Both the position numbers and the translations under genes were made by a program. A DNA stretch of 64,000 nucleotides from a virus, in IMG/VR virus record IMGVR_UViG_3300027963_003275, positions 1-64,000 of that record; one strand, written 5' to 3'. Below, in pieces: positions 43,655-50,393 of the stretch; the first letter of the stretch is position 1; every line of letters starts with the position of its first letter. The notes under the pieces were generated by a model, which was not told the DNA's origin, ran no database searches, and worked only from the letters and a program-made list of their open reading frames with translations.

Positions 43655-44335
43655 ATGACCTTAGATCTTCATAACTTTTTTAAGTATTATGATGATAAGA
43701 ATGCAAATCACGTAGCAGCAGTGCAATGGTTAGAGGATAATCTTCCTGCTGAATATATGGATGATTCGGAAACAGATTGGGTAAAAATTTTTAGAACCAA
43801 ACCACCAACTCCTGCAGTTCTTGCAGTTCCTTATTTCAATCAAGTAGATAACTATAGAGATGCTCACCGTACTTGTAATAGTTCTTCTTGTGCCATGTGC
43901 CTTGAGTTTTTAAAACCAGGTACGCTCAAAGGAGCAAAGGGTGATGATGCTTATGTTCAAAAAGTATTTGCAATTGGAGACTCAACAGATCATGCGGTTC
44001 AAACCCGTGTTCTTGAAGGTTATGGTGTTAAGTCACATTTCAGTTACAATCTTTCTTTTGCTGATATTGATAAGAGTTTATCTGCTGGTAAACCTGTCGT
44101 TATTGGTATTCTTCATAGGGGTTCTCTTTCTGCACCTACTGGTGGGCACATGGTTGTAGTGATTGGTACTACTCCAGATGGTAAAGGTTATTATATCAAT
44201 GACCCTTATGGTTCATTGAATGATAATTATACTGGTCCTGTAACCAATGGACAAAAGACCATTTATACCAAAGCAGTACTCAAACATCGTTGGTGCCCAG
44301 GGGGCAATGACGGTTGGGGTCGTATTTTTCATTAA
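43655..44335 (+). CDS. C39-like cysteine peptidase with shared N-terminal domain
   Basis: The 226-aa protein has an N-terminal ~47-residue domain (DLHNFFKYYDDKNANHV, then QWLEDNLP and WVKIFR) that also begins the next gene. From about residue 58 a papain-like C39 fold follows: Q63, C79 in NSSSCAM, H165 in GGHMVVVIG and D183 in INDPYG. It could cut peptide cross-links or proteins during lysis. No signal peptide is visible, so holin release is likely needed. Late expression fits. Confidence 0.75.
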   Translation: MTLDLHNFFKYYDDKNANHVAAVQWLEDNLPAEYMDDSETDWVKIFRTKPPTPAVLAVPYFNQVDNYRDAHRTCNSSSCAMCLEFLKPGTLKGAKGDDAYVQKVFAIGDSTDHAVQTRVLEGYGVKSHFSYNLSFADIDKSLSAGKPVVIGILHRGSLSAPTGGHMVVVIGTTPDGKGYYINDPYGSLNDNYTGPVTNGQKTIYTKAVLKHRWCPGGNDGWGRIFH

Positions 44336-44354
44336 TCATTAAGGAGAAAAGACA

Positions 44355-45020
44355 ATGGCAAAAGTAGATTTACATAACTTTTTTAAGTTTTATGATGAGA
44401 AGAACCCCAACCATGTGAAGGGTATTCAGTGGTTGGAAGATCATTTACCCGTCAAGTATCTTGAAGATGATGTTGAATGGGCAGAAATCTATAGAGGAAA
44501 AAAGCATAGTGCTGTAGCAGCATCTGCTCCTGCCGTTACAGCATCTGGTGGTGATGATATGCCTATGATGGGACTAAAACTCATCAAAGAGTTTGAAGGA
44601 TGTAGATTAAATGCTTATCCTGATCCTCTTTCTGGAGGACTTCCAATCACAATTGGTTGGGGTGGAACTCGTAAGAAAGATGGGTCACCATTTCACATAG
44701 GTGATAAGATTACTCAAGCAGAAGCAGATGAACTTTTAATTGAAGAATGTAAGCACAACTTTCTTCCATCACTTCGTAAAATCCCACATTGGGGTGAAAT
44801 GTCTGATGGTAAAAGAGGAGCTCTACTCAGCTTTGCCTATAATTTGGGTGCTGGTTTTTATGGTAGTGGTGATTTTAATACTATCACTAAAAGACTGAAG
44901 AATAAAGAATGGGACTTAGTTCCCGATGCGCTTTACTTATACAGAAATCCTGGATCTAATGTAGAAGCAGGATTAGCACGTAGAAGAAAAGCAGAAGGTG
45001 AATCTTGGAAAAAAGGTTAA
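44355..45020 (+). CDS. Endolysin: GH24 lysozyme with shared N-terminal domain
   Basis: The 221-aa protein starts with DLHNFFKFYDEKNPNHV, QWLEDHLP and EWAEIYR, closely like the preceding peptidase. An Ala-rich linker (50-68) follows, then a T4-type lysozyme: FEG with catalytic E81, YPD with D90, and ITIGWGG with T99. It hydrolyses peptidoglycan glycan strands at lysis. A good AAGGAG ribosome site lies just upstream. Confidence 0.88.
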   Translation: MAKVDLHNFFKFYDEKNPNHVKGIQWLEDHLPVKYLEDDVEWAEIYRGKKHSAVAASAPAVTASGGDDMPMMGLKLIKEFEGCRLNAYPDPLSGGLPITIGWGGTRKKDGSPFHIGDKITQAEADELLIEECKHNFLPSLRKIPHWGEMSDGKRGALLSFAYNLGAGFYGSGDFNTITKRLKNKEWDLVPDALYLYRNPGSNVEAGLARRRKAEGESWKKG

Positions 45021-45038
45021 CCTATTCACAAAGGAAAA

Positions 45039-45401
45039 ATGACTAACAAGAAAAACGAAAATGCTATGGGACAATTAATTCGTATATGTATCTTGGGTTG
45101 GTCTGCTGCTCTTCTTACAGCAAGTTATGCTGGTACTTTATCTAAGATGGATCCCACATTCATTGCTACAGTCTTCACTGCATCTGCTGCCACTTTTGGT
45201 ATTAATACAATGAAGAAAGGTGGTGATGAGGAGGATGAAAAGAAAGGAGAACCAAAGAGAGAAGAGTTTGTAGAAATTCCTCCAGAACCACCTGTTTCAC
45301 CAGAACCAGATGTTTCAGCAAATGCTGAAACAACAACATCCCTTGAAGAAAGAGTTGAAGCATTGGAAGAAGGTTTTGTTCAACCTCGCACAGGGGCATA
45401 A
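45039..45401 (+). CDS. Holin candidate, two membrane helices
   Basis: The 120-aa protein has two hydrophobic helices (about 13-31, IRICILGWSAALLTASYAG, and 38-56) and then a long charged, Pro- and Glu-rich tail. This is the layout of class II holins, which form the lethal membrane hole that releases the endolysin. It directly follows the lysozyme gene. Its stop overlaps the next micro-gene. Membership is inferred from topology and context only. Confidence 0.6.
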   Translation: MTNKKNENAMGQLIRICILGWSAALLTASYAGTLSKMDPTFIATVFTASAATFGINTMKKGGDEEDEKKGEPKREEFVEIPPEPPVSPEPDVSANAETTTSLEERVEALEEGFVQPRTGA

Positions 45402-45505
45402 TGGCAAAATCAGTAAACAAAGGCAAGAAAGATTCCAATGGTTCCAAACAGAATCAAGGGAATGCTACAGCAAAGAAAGCAAAGAATGGTGGCAAGAAAA
45501 AATGA
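45401..45505 (+). CDS. Very basic micro-protein, 34 aa
   Basis: The product is almost only Lys, Asn, Gly and Ala and starts at the base shared with the preceding stop (TAATG). It could bind nucleic acid or membrane phospholipid. No family is known. Coupled start and stop argue for translation. Confidence 0.45.
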   Translation: MAKSVNKGKKDSNGSKQNQGNATAKKAKNGGKKK

Positions 45506-45511
45506 GGACTT

Positions 45512-45706
45512 ATGGCAAGAGAGTGGAACACTCCCAAACGTGAGTGTTGGAATAAACCAATACATCAAATACTTAAAGCCATAGATAACCACACCCGTCT
45601 TCATTTGGAGACGGGTAATTTTTGGCATGAGGAACAGGCACAGATACTAAGAAAGTATGTTAAAGATTTAAAAGTTTTTATACACAAAGAGGAAGGAAGA
45701 GAATGA
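45512..45706 (+). CDS. Small hydrophilic protein, 64 aa
   Basis: The product is rich in His, Trp, Glu and Lys, with a helical C-terminus (HEEQAQILRKYVKDLKVF). It overlaps the next micro-gene by 4 nt (ATGA). It lies in the lysis-like cassette, but its role is unknown. Confidence 0.55.
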   Translation: MAREWNTPKRECWNKPIHQILKAIDNHTRLHLETGNFWHEEQAQILRKYVKDLKVFIHKEEGRE

Positions 45707-45813
45707 CTGATTTTCCTTGGGGAGTTTGCATAATTATCGGTTCTGGTTTAATTTTTACTTGTTATTGTATTTACTATATACTAAGAATGGCATATTTAGA
45801 GGAAAGGGAATGA
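45703..45813 (+). CDS. Micro membrane protein, 36 aa
   Basis: A short N-terminus is followed by one hydrophobic helix at residues 7-30, containing two Cys and several Tyr, and a charged C-terminus. ATGA overlaps join it to both neighbours. It may be a small holin, antiholin or membrane partner. Confidence 0.5.
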   Translation: MTDFPWGVCIIIGSGLIFTCYCIYYILRMAYLEERE

Positions 45814-46034
45814 AAGAACTATCACTAATTCTATCAGCACTCAGTTTAACTGTATCTTTAGGTTTAGCAGTTGGTGCTTATATAACCTACAAAAAAGCAG
45901 AAACGATTATCAATCACCCAGAAGACTTTGTAAGTTCCATCGTAGATAAAGTTGTGGAAGAACAAGTCGGCAAAGCATTTCAAAAATTACCCATTCCCAA
46001 CCTAAATACTTCGAAGTTTAAGTTACCATTCTGA
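45810..46034 (+). CDS. Small membrane protein, 74 aa
   Basis: One N-terminal hydrophobic helix (residues 4-26) is followed by a helical charged domain (IVDKVVEEQVGKAF) and a Pro-containing tail. The ATG at 45810 is chosen because it overlaps the preceding stop; a longer upstream frame overlaps two genes. It is possibly a spanin-like or antiholin protein, not proven. Confidence 0.55.
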   Translation: MKELSLILSALSLTVSLGLAVGAYITYKKAETIINHPEDFVSSIVDKVVEEQVGKAFQKLPIPNLNTSKFKLPF

Positions 46035-46453
46035 TGGATAATAAGGATCCTTATATTTACAGAATCAAACAGATTTTAAAAGTAGTTGATGGTGATACGA
46101 TTGACGCATCAATAGATTTGGGGTTTGATATTGCATTAGAAAAAAGAATTCGTCTTGCTGGTGTAGATACTCCCGAATCAAGAACGGCAGATGTTAATGA
46201 GAAAAAGTATGGGATTGAGTCAAAAGAATGGTTGAAGCATAAAATAGAAAATGCTAAGAACATTTTAATTAAAACTGAGCTTCCAGATAGTACTGAGAAG
46301 TATGGAAGAATTATTGGTCACCTATTCATTAATGACCAAACAAACTCACTTAATGAACAAATGATTGATGCTGGCATGGCCTGGTCTTACGATGGAGGTA
46401 CAAAGAAGAAAAACTTTGCTGAATTAGATGCCAAACGTACCAGAAATTCCTGA
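46034..46453 (+). CDS. Thermonuclease-like (SNase) nuclease
   Basis: The 139-aa protein has VVDGDTIDASIDLGF and RIRLAGVDTPES, the nucleotide- and calcium-binding site of staphylococcal-type nucleases. KYGRIIGHLFI follows with a catalytic Arg, then LNEQMIDAGMAW. It has no signal peptide and would degrade DNA or RNA in the cell. It starts at the final base of the previous stop and overlaps the next gene by 26 nt. Confidence 0.85.
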   Translation: MDNKDPYIYRIKQILKVVDGDTIDASIDLGFDIALEKRIRLAGVDTPESRTADVNEKKYGIESKEWLKHKIENAKNILIKTELPDSTEKYGRIIGHLFINDQTNSLNEQMIDAGMAWSYDGGTKKKNFAELDAKRTRNS

Positions 46454-47156
46454 TATAAAAACAAATAGTATAGAAACACCAAGGGTGGAGGTTCCAGTTA
46501 TTCGTAATTTGGAACCTCCACCTATTCTTATACCAATTAATAGAACACTTCCAAAACCTATTGTGGATGTTCCTATGGATGGTATTCCAAACTATGAACC
46601 TATTGATGCTCCTACAACTGAAGAGTTTAGGAAAATGGTAAATGCCCAACAAGAACCAAAGAAAGAAGAAGAAATACAAGATAAATCCAGAGGACTTCCA
46701 GACACTAAATCAATTACTGATACTTTAAAACAAGCACCAATTTCATTACCACCACAACAACAGAAGATTGATTCTTCAACACCAGAAATAGATGCTCCGA
46801 CTATTAATGTTCCTTATATTGGACCAATTCCAGTCCCCTCTACACAAACGGTTGTATTATCTGGCACCACTGCTACTGCTAGTGTTGCTGCGGCTCTTAT
46901 TGGCAAATCTTTGGTTGAACAGTTGGTAAAAGTTTTAAAACCACCTATTCAGCAGATCTTTGTGCGGGCAAAGCAATTGATGAACCGAGATCTGACGCCT
47001 TACGAGACTCAGTTGCTTTTTGCTTTTGAACTGGATAAGAAGACTTCAAAACTTTTGAAGAAGGAACAGAAGGCTGAGAGATTACGCCAGAGAAAGGCAT
47101 TTGCTGAATCACAACGACATCCGCACATATCTTTGCATAAGGAGAAGAAGGAATAA
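46428..47156 (+). CDS. Pro-rich protein with one membrane segment; convergent overlap
   Basis: The 242-aa protein has a Pro/Ile/Glu-rich N-terminal half with repeated short Pro motifs. A hydrophobic Ala/Thr segment near 142-165 is followed by a basic helical tail (KLLKKEQKAERLRQRK). It ends inside the opposite-strand gene at 46945-47667, giving about 210 nt of antisense overlap. The function is unknown; it may be a cell-envelope-spanning factor. Confidence 0.55.
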   Translation: MPNVPEIPDIKTNSIETPRVEVPVIRNLEPPPILIPINRTLPKPIVDVPMDGIPNYEPIDAPTTEEFRKMVNAQQEPKKEEEIQDKSRGLPDTKSITDTLKQAPISLPPQQQKIDSSTPEIDAPTINVPYIGPIPVPSTQTVVLSGTTATASVAAALIGKSLVEQLVKVLKPPIQQIFVRAKQLMNRDLTPYETQLLFAFELDKKTSKLLKKEQKAERLRQRKAFAESQRHPHISLHKEKKE

Positions 47157-47667
47157 AGAAGATACCTGCTTTCTTTGCTTCTCCACATTTTAATAATCTT
47201 ACAAGTTCAAAATCCAATCGTGCTTTATCAGTTTCTGCTTGTTGTCTAGCAGTCCAAGTATCTGCTGCTGTCTTGCATCTTGCTTGTAATCCACCATCTA
47301 ATGGAAATGATAAGGTAGCAGATAATCCATAATTATTTGCAAAACTATCTTTTTGACCAGTTCTTTCCAATCCATTTATTCCGGTAGTTGGATCATTATC
47401 AATATCGGCATATGCTTCAAAAGGTCTTGAACCACTTTTAGATGTGGTCATAAAGGGAGTAAGATTAAACGTTGGTCCCTGACAACTTACTCCACCACCG
47501 TATGAATTGGTCACGTATGGACCCTGTAAGACTTGTACTGCTTGGTTTGTTACACTTCCTGTTGATGTTGCCTGAGGATTTGCAATTGCAGTTACAGGAG
47601 TATCCCCCTCTGCATACGCAGGGAGAACAAAGACACTTAGGGCAAGGATTACTTTGAGACATTTCAT
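46945..47667 (-). CDS. Exported protein of the opposite-strand operon, 240 aa
   Basis: A clear signal peptide (MKCLKVILALSVFVLPAYA) is followed by Thr/Asn/Gly-rich sequence and a helical region (WTARQQAETDKARLDFELVRLLKC). A last basic tail overlaps the convergent + strand gene. It contains a few Cys that could pair in the periplasm. It is the third gene of the operon, 1 nt after the preceding one. No known domain is recognised. Confidence 0.65.
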   Translation of the reverse strand: MKCLKVILALSVFVLPAYAEGDTPVTAIANPQATSTGSVTNQAVQVLQGPYVTNSYGGGVSCQGPTFNLTPFMTTSKSGSRPFEAYADIDNDPTTGINGLERTGQKDSFANNYGLSATLSFPLDGGLQARCKTAADTWTARQQAETDKARLDFELVRLLKCGEAKKAGIFFIPSSPYAKICADVVVIQQMPFSGVISQPSVPSSKVLKSSYPVQKQKATESRKASDLGSSIALPAQRSAE

Positions 47668-47668
47668 C

Positions 47669-48028
47669 TTACTGGGTAAATACTGACATTGAATCTGTAA
47701 CAGATTGAATTGTCGTGGTTCTATTGACTGTTGTATCTTTAATCAATCCAGGACCCATATAAGTTTCTGAAAACTGAAATGGTTGTCCTTGGTTCACAAT
47801 AGAATATCCTGCTCCAAGAGTTGGAGTTCCTGGAATATTGATATTTGTTCCAGTAACTGTATAACTAAATCCAGTTTGGAAATCTTGTTGTCTAATTATC
47901 TCATTTACTGTTGTGGTGGATTCAGTATGAGAAGTTACAGTACCACTAGTAAAGTTTGGTGTGACTGGAGCTGCTAGGGATGGTAAAGAAAACCCTAGCA
48001 GACAAATGCCTGCTAGGATATGTTTCAC
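47669..48028 (-). CDS. Exported Thr/Ser-rich protein, 119 aa
   Basis: A signal peptide (residues 1-19, SLPSLAA) is followed by short beta-like strands rich in Thr, Gly and Asn and no Cys. Its composition resembles that of the next upstream gene (QPFQFSETYMGPG versus QAFSFTESLNVGD), so the two are probably paralogues. The start overlaps the previous gene by 4 nt. Confidence 0.65.
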   Translation of the reverse strand: MKHILAGICLLGFSLPSLAAPVTPNFTSGTVTSHTESTTTVNEIIRQQDFQTGFSYTVTGTNINIPGTPTLGAGYSIVNQGQPFQFSETYMGPGLIKDTTVNRTTTIQSVTDSMSVFTQ

Positions 48029-48519
48029 TTGAATACGCTCAGTTCTACACTACGTTGACCAATAGCAGTGGTTCCAGCACCACCACCAGTAACTGTAAGA
48101 GCACCAGTAGTTGTATCAATTGTACCTGCAAGAGTACCTTTCTCACCTGCTACTTGTGTTGTATTCTTACCATATAGAGTTGGTGATGCAATTGCACCAT
48201 TAGTAACTGTCTGTGATGAAACAGTACTGTCTCCAACGTTTAGTGATTCTGTAAATGAGAATGCCTGACCATCATTATTGATAGCATAAGTACCAGCACT
48301 CATCGTTGCTGCTGCACTTGATGTGCCACCAGTCAATCCACCAAGTGCCGAGACACCGATGTTAGTTCCACCAACTGCGTAGGAACTACCAATTCTTTCT
48401 GTTTGTACCGCTGCACCCTGTACTGTTAATTGAACGGAATCAGTGATTCTTGATGTAATTTCACCTGCAAAAACAGGAGTAGTTAAGAATAACGAAAAGG
48501 CTAATAGAAGTCTTTTCAT
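48025..48519 (-). CDS. Exported Gly/Thr-rich protein, 164 aa
   Basis: From the ATG at 48519 it has a signal peptide ending near TTPVFAG, then Gly/Thr/Ala/Ser-rich, Cys-free beta sequence with GTNIGVSALGGLTGG and TGALTVTGGGAG. It may form a fibre, a surface layer or an amyloid-like assembly. It is the first gene of the operon. An upstream in-frame ATG at 48567 is less likely because it would delay the signal peptide. Confidence 0.65.
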   Translation of the reverse strand: MKRLLLAFSLFLTTPVFAGEITSRITDSVQLTVQGAAVQTERIGSSYAVGGTNIGVSALGGLTGGTSSAAATMSAGTYAINNDGQAFSFTESLNVGDSTVSSQTVTNGAIASPTLYGKNTTQVAGEKGTLAGTIDTTTGALTVTGGGAGTTAIGQRSVELSVFK

Positions 48520-48545
48520 TTTTCTATGTTTAATAGGACTATTAG

Positions 48546-48553
48546 TATTTATC
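48546..48553 (-). promoter_or_regulatory. Late box GATAAATA, minus strand
   Basis: Read on the minus strand, GATAAATA lies 26 nt before the ATG at 48519, so the exported-protein operon is probably late. Confidence 0.55.
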
Positions 48554-48588
48554 GTCACCATTTTCATATTTGACTACTTATGGTATAG

Positions 48589-48596
48589 TATAAATA
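48589..48596 (+). promoter_or_regulatory. Late promoter box TATAAATA
   Basis: This exact late box lies 21 nt before the start at 48618. It is divergent from the minus-strand box. Confidence 0.7.
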
Positions 48597-48617
48597 AGTC
48601 GAACTTATTAAATTTTT

Positions 48618-48824
48618 ATGACTGAACAACAAGAACATCTTGCAAATCTTATAAAGCAAGCACAAGACCTATCCCTTGAATTGGAAGGACTACAAACCAA
48701 GGCTACAGTAAAAAGAGAACTATTTTTGAAAGTACAAGGTGCGATTGAGTATCTTACACAAACAGGTGTATCCCTCCCAGAACCAGAACCCGAAGAAATC
48801 CCACTACCAGAAGTAGCAGAATGA
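48618..48824 (+). CDS. Small coiled-coil protein with Pro/Glu tail, 68 aa
   Basis: Residues 1-48 are a heptad-like helix; the rest is an acidic Pro/Glu-rich tail (LPEPEPEEIPLPE). It has its own late box and a perfect terminator, so it is a single-gene unit. The function is unknown; the type is common in cyanophages. Confidence 0.6.
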   Translation: MTEQQEHLANLIKQAQDLSLELEGLQTKATVKRELFLKVQGAIEYLTQTGVSLPEPEPEEIPLPEVAE

Positions 48825-48830
48825 TGCACG

Positions 48831-48852
48831 GTCCCCGAAAGGGGACTTTTTT
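48831..48852 (+). terminator. Terminator
   Basis: GTCCCC-GAAA-GGGGAC with a stable tetraloop is followed by six T. Confidence 0.92.
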
Positions 48853-48855
48853 ATG

Positions 48856-48889
48856 CCTTGACAACATTGGCATCCAGTGGTATGATAAA
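48856..48889 (+). promoter_or_regulatory. Hybrid sigma-70 / late promoter, fibre gene leader
   Basis: TTGACA (48856-48861), a 17-bp spacer and TATGAT (48879-48884) are followed without a break by AAATA, so GATAAATA (48882-48889) is also a late box. The psbA promoter has the same arrangement. Confidence 0.75.
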
Positions 48890-49002
48890 TAGATGTTAAG
48901 GAATCAACACATTTCTTAATCTTCTGCAACCGAGACCATCAGAAGTAAAGCATCTCTCATACCTGCACTGGAGGGTGTCGTGGAGTATACTGTACTTGTT
49001 CA
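48886..49002 (+). ncRNA. Structured leader, copy 1 (PhotoRC-II-like)
   Basis: The leader begins AAATAGATGTTAAGG, has a TTAAG/CTTAA pairing and a CTTCTG...CAGAAG hairpin, and a later arm holding a GGAGGG loop. The same order of elements occurs in the psbA leader. The stem bases differ but still pair, which supports a conserved RNA structure. The PhotoRC-II name is inferred from its psbA twin, not from a search. Confidence 0.6.
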
Positions 49003-49003
49003 A

Positions 49004-49011
49004 TATAAATA
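49004..49011 (+). promoter_or_regulatory. Late promoter box TATAAATA
   Basis: This exact late box lies 22 nt before the fibre-like start, downstream of the structured leader, so late transcripts would lack the leader. Confidence 0.7.
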
Positions 49012-49033
49012 AGATACATATGAAATTTATAAA

Positions 49034-50194
49034 ATGTCCCTATCCACCAATACCGTTTATAGAGTTTTTGTAGAAAAACTTGGTGGTGCTAATCCAACTA
49101 CCTTTGTGGGGGATGAAGGTGAAGTATTTTATAATCCAAATGATGGTGTTCTAAAAATATCAGATGGTTCTACTCCAACTGGAATAGTTATGAACCCAAT
49201 AATGCCAGTTGGTTTTTTTACACCACCAGATAATCACTGGTATGTAAATCCAAATAGAACTGATACATACACTTCAACTGGTTCTGTTGCTGCTCCTTAT
49301 AAAACTGTTGGTGCAGCATTAAGTGCAATTCAAAATGCTCTACAAACTGGAATTGTATCTTTTACTGATAATGGAGATAGTATTGCAAATCCACAATTTG
49401 TTATTCTTCAAAGTTCTACAACAGAGAATATAGGACTTACAACAGGACACATTTATATTCAAGGAGATACTACAAGTGGTTCTCAAATGCCCATATGGAT
49501 TTATGGAACAGTCACCATCAATCCAACAGGAGGAACTTTATATCAAAACCGATTTGGACTTTCTAATCTTGGTATTGTAAATACTGGAAGTATTCCAGGT
49601 ATTGCAGCAACGCACTCATTAATAGTTACTGGTTCAGCACCTCTTCGTTGTTATCTAAATGATTGTAATATCATTGCAGGTTCTACAGGAAATCAGGCAA
49701 TTTTTATGGATAATAGTGGAACTGGAACTCAATTATATGCAGAAGTTCAACAATTATCCAGAGCAGGTACAGCAGGAACTGATTATATTGCAAAAGTCAG
49801 TAAAGGATATGCATTTTTTAGTAACTGCTCAACTGGTGGTTCAACTGCTACATTTAATGTAAGTGGAACAGGAACTCTACAAATCCAGTATAGTAAAATT
49901 GAAAGTGCTGGAGAAGCCTGTGTAAAAGTTGATGGTGGAACTGCTATAGTTACTAGCACATCTCTAACAAATACTGTAGGACATGGAGTATCAATGACTG
50001 CTGGTACTCTTGTAACAATCAATAATTACTTTGATATACCTACATCTCCTGCTACTAACAGAGCAATTGCTGGTGTCTCTGGAGTTTTCGTTTTTCATTC
50101 CAATACAGTAGTTGCTTATTTAAAAAATTCAAAGTATAGCACTGCAATTGGTGCTGGATATATTGGATTAGTAACTGCATTAACTGCATTATAA
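49034..50194 (+). CDS. Tail-fibre-like beta-helix protein
   Basis: The 386-aa protein has an N-terminal block with FVGDEGEVFYNPNDGVLKIS, seen at the start of several phage fibre and tropism proteins. A long Thr/Gly/Asn-rich region of short strands (about 80-370), typical of a right-handed beta-helix, follows. It probably forms or decorates a tail fibre that contacts the host surface. It sits between two copies of the structured leader, next to psbA. Confidence 0.65.
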   Translation: MSLSTNTVYRVFVEKLGGANPTTFVGDEGEVFYNPNDGVLKISDGSTPTGIVMNPIMPVGFFTPPDNHWYVNPNRTDTYTSTGSVAAPYKTVGAALSAIQNALQTGIVSFTDNGDSIANPQFVILQSSTTENIGLTTGHIYIQGDTTSGSQMPIWIYGTVTINPTGGTLYQNRFGLSNLGIVNTGSIPGIAATHSLIVTGSAPLRCYLNDCNIIAGSTGNQAIFMDNSGTGTQLYAEVQQLSRAGTAGTDYIAKVSKGYAFFSNCSTGGSTATFNVSGTGTLQIQYSKIESAGEACVKVDGGTAIVTSTSLTNTVGHGVSMTAGTLVTINNYFDIPTSPATNRAIAGVSGVFVFHSNTVVAYLKNSKYSTAIGAGYIGLVTALTAL

Positions 50195-50212
50195 TTTATT
50201 TGAGGAAGGGGG

Positions 50213-50246
50213 TTGACAGGATTTGCTGACAATGCTATGATAAATA
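50213..50246 (+). promoter_or_regulatory. Hybrid sigma-70 / late promoter of psbA
   Basis: TTGACA (50213-50218), a 17-bp spacer and TATGAT (50236-50241) continue as GATAAATA (50239-50246), combining early and late signals as upstream of the fibre gene. Confidence 0.8.
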
Positions 50247-50360
50247 GATGTTAAGGGATGTAACGTTTCTTAATCTTGCCGCACCAGGAATAGGCAAGTA
50301 AAATCCGTCCTTATACCTACGCAGGAGGGTTGCGTAGGAATACTTTTACCGTTCAGCACC
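50243..50360 (+). ncRNA. psbA structured leader, PhotoRC-II-like
   Basis: The 5' leader starts AAATAGATGTTAAGG. It has TTAAG/CTTAA and CTTGCC...GGCAAG pairings and then an 8-bp stem CCTACGCA/TGCGTAGG whose loop holds GGAGGG. Cyanophage psbA genes are known to carry a conserved leader RNA called PhotoRC-II. This element fits by position and structure; the match was not checked against the published model. Confidence 0.65.
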
Positions 50361-50393
50361 TCCTGAACTATTACCTACCCCTTTAACGAAAAA

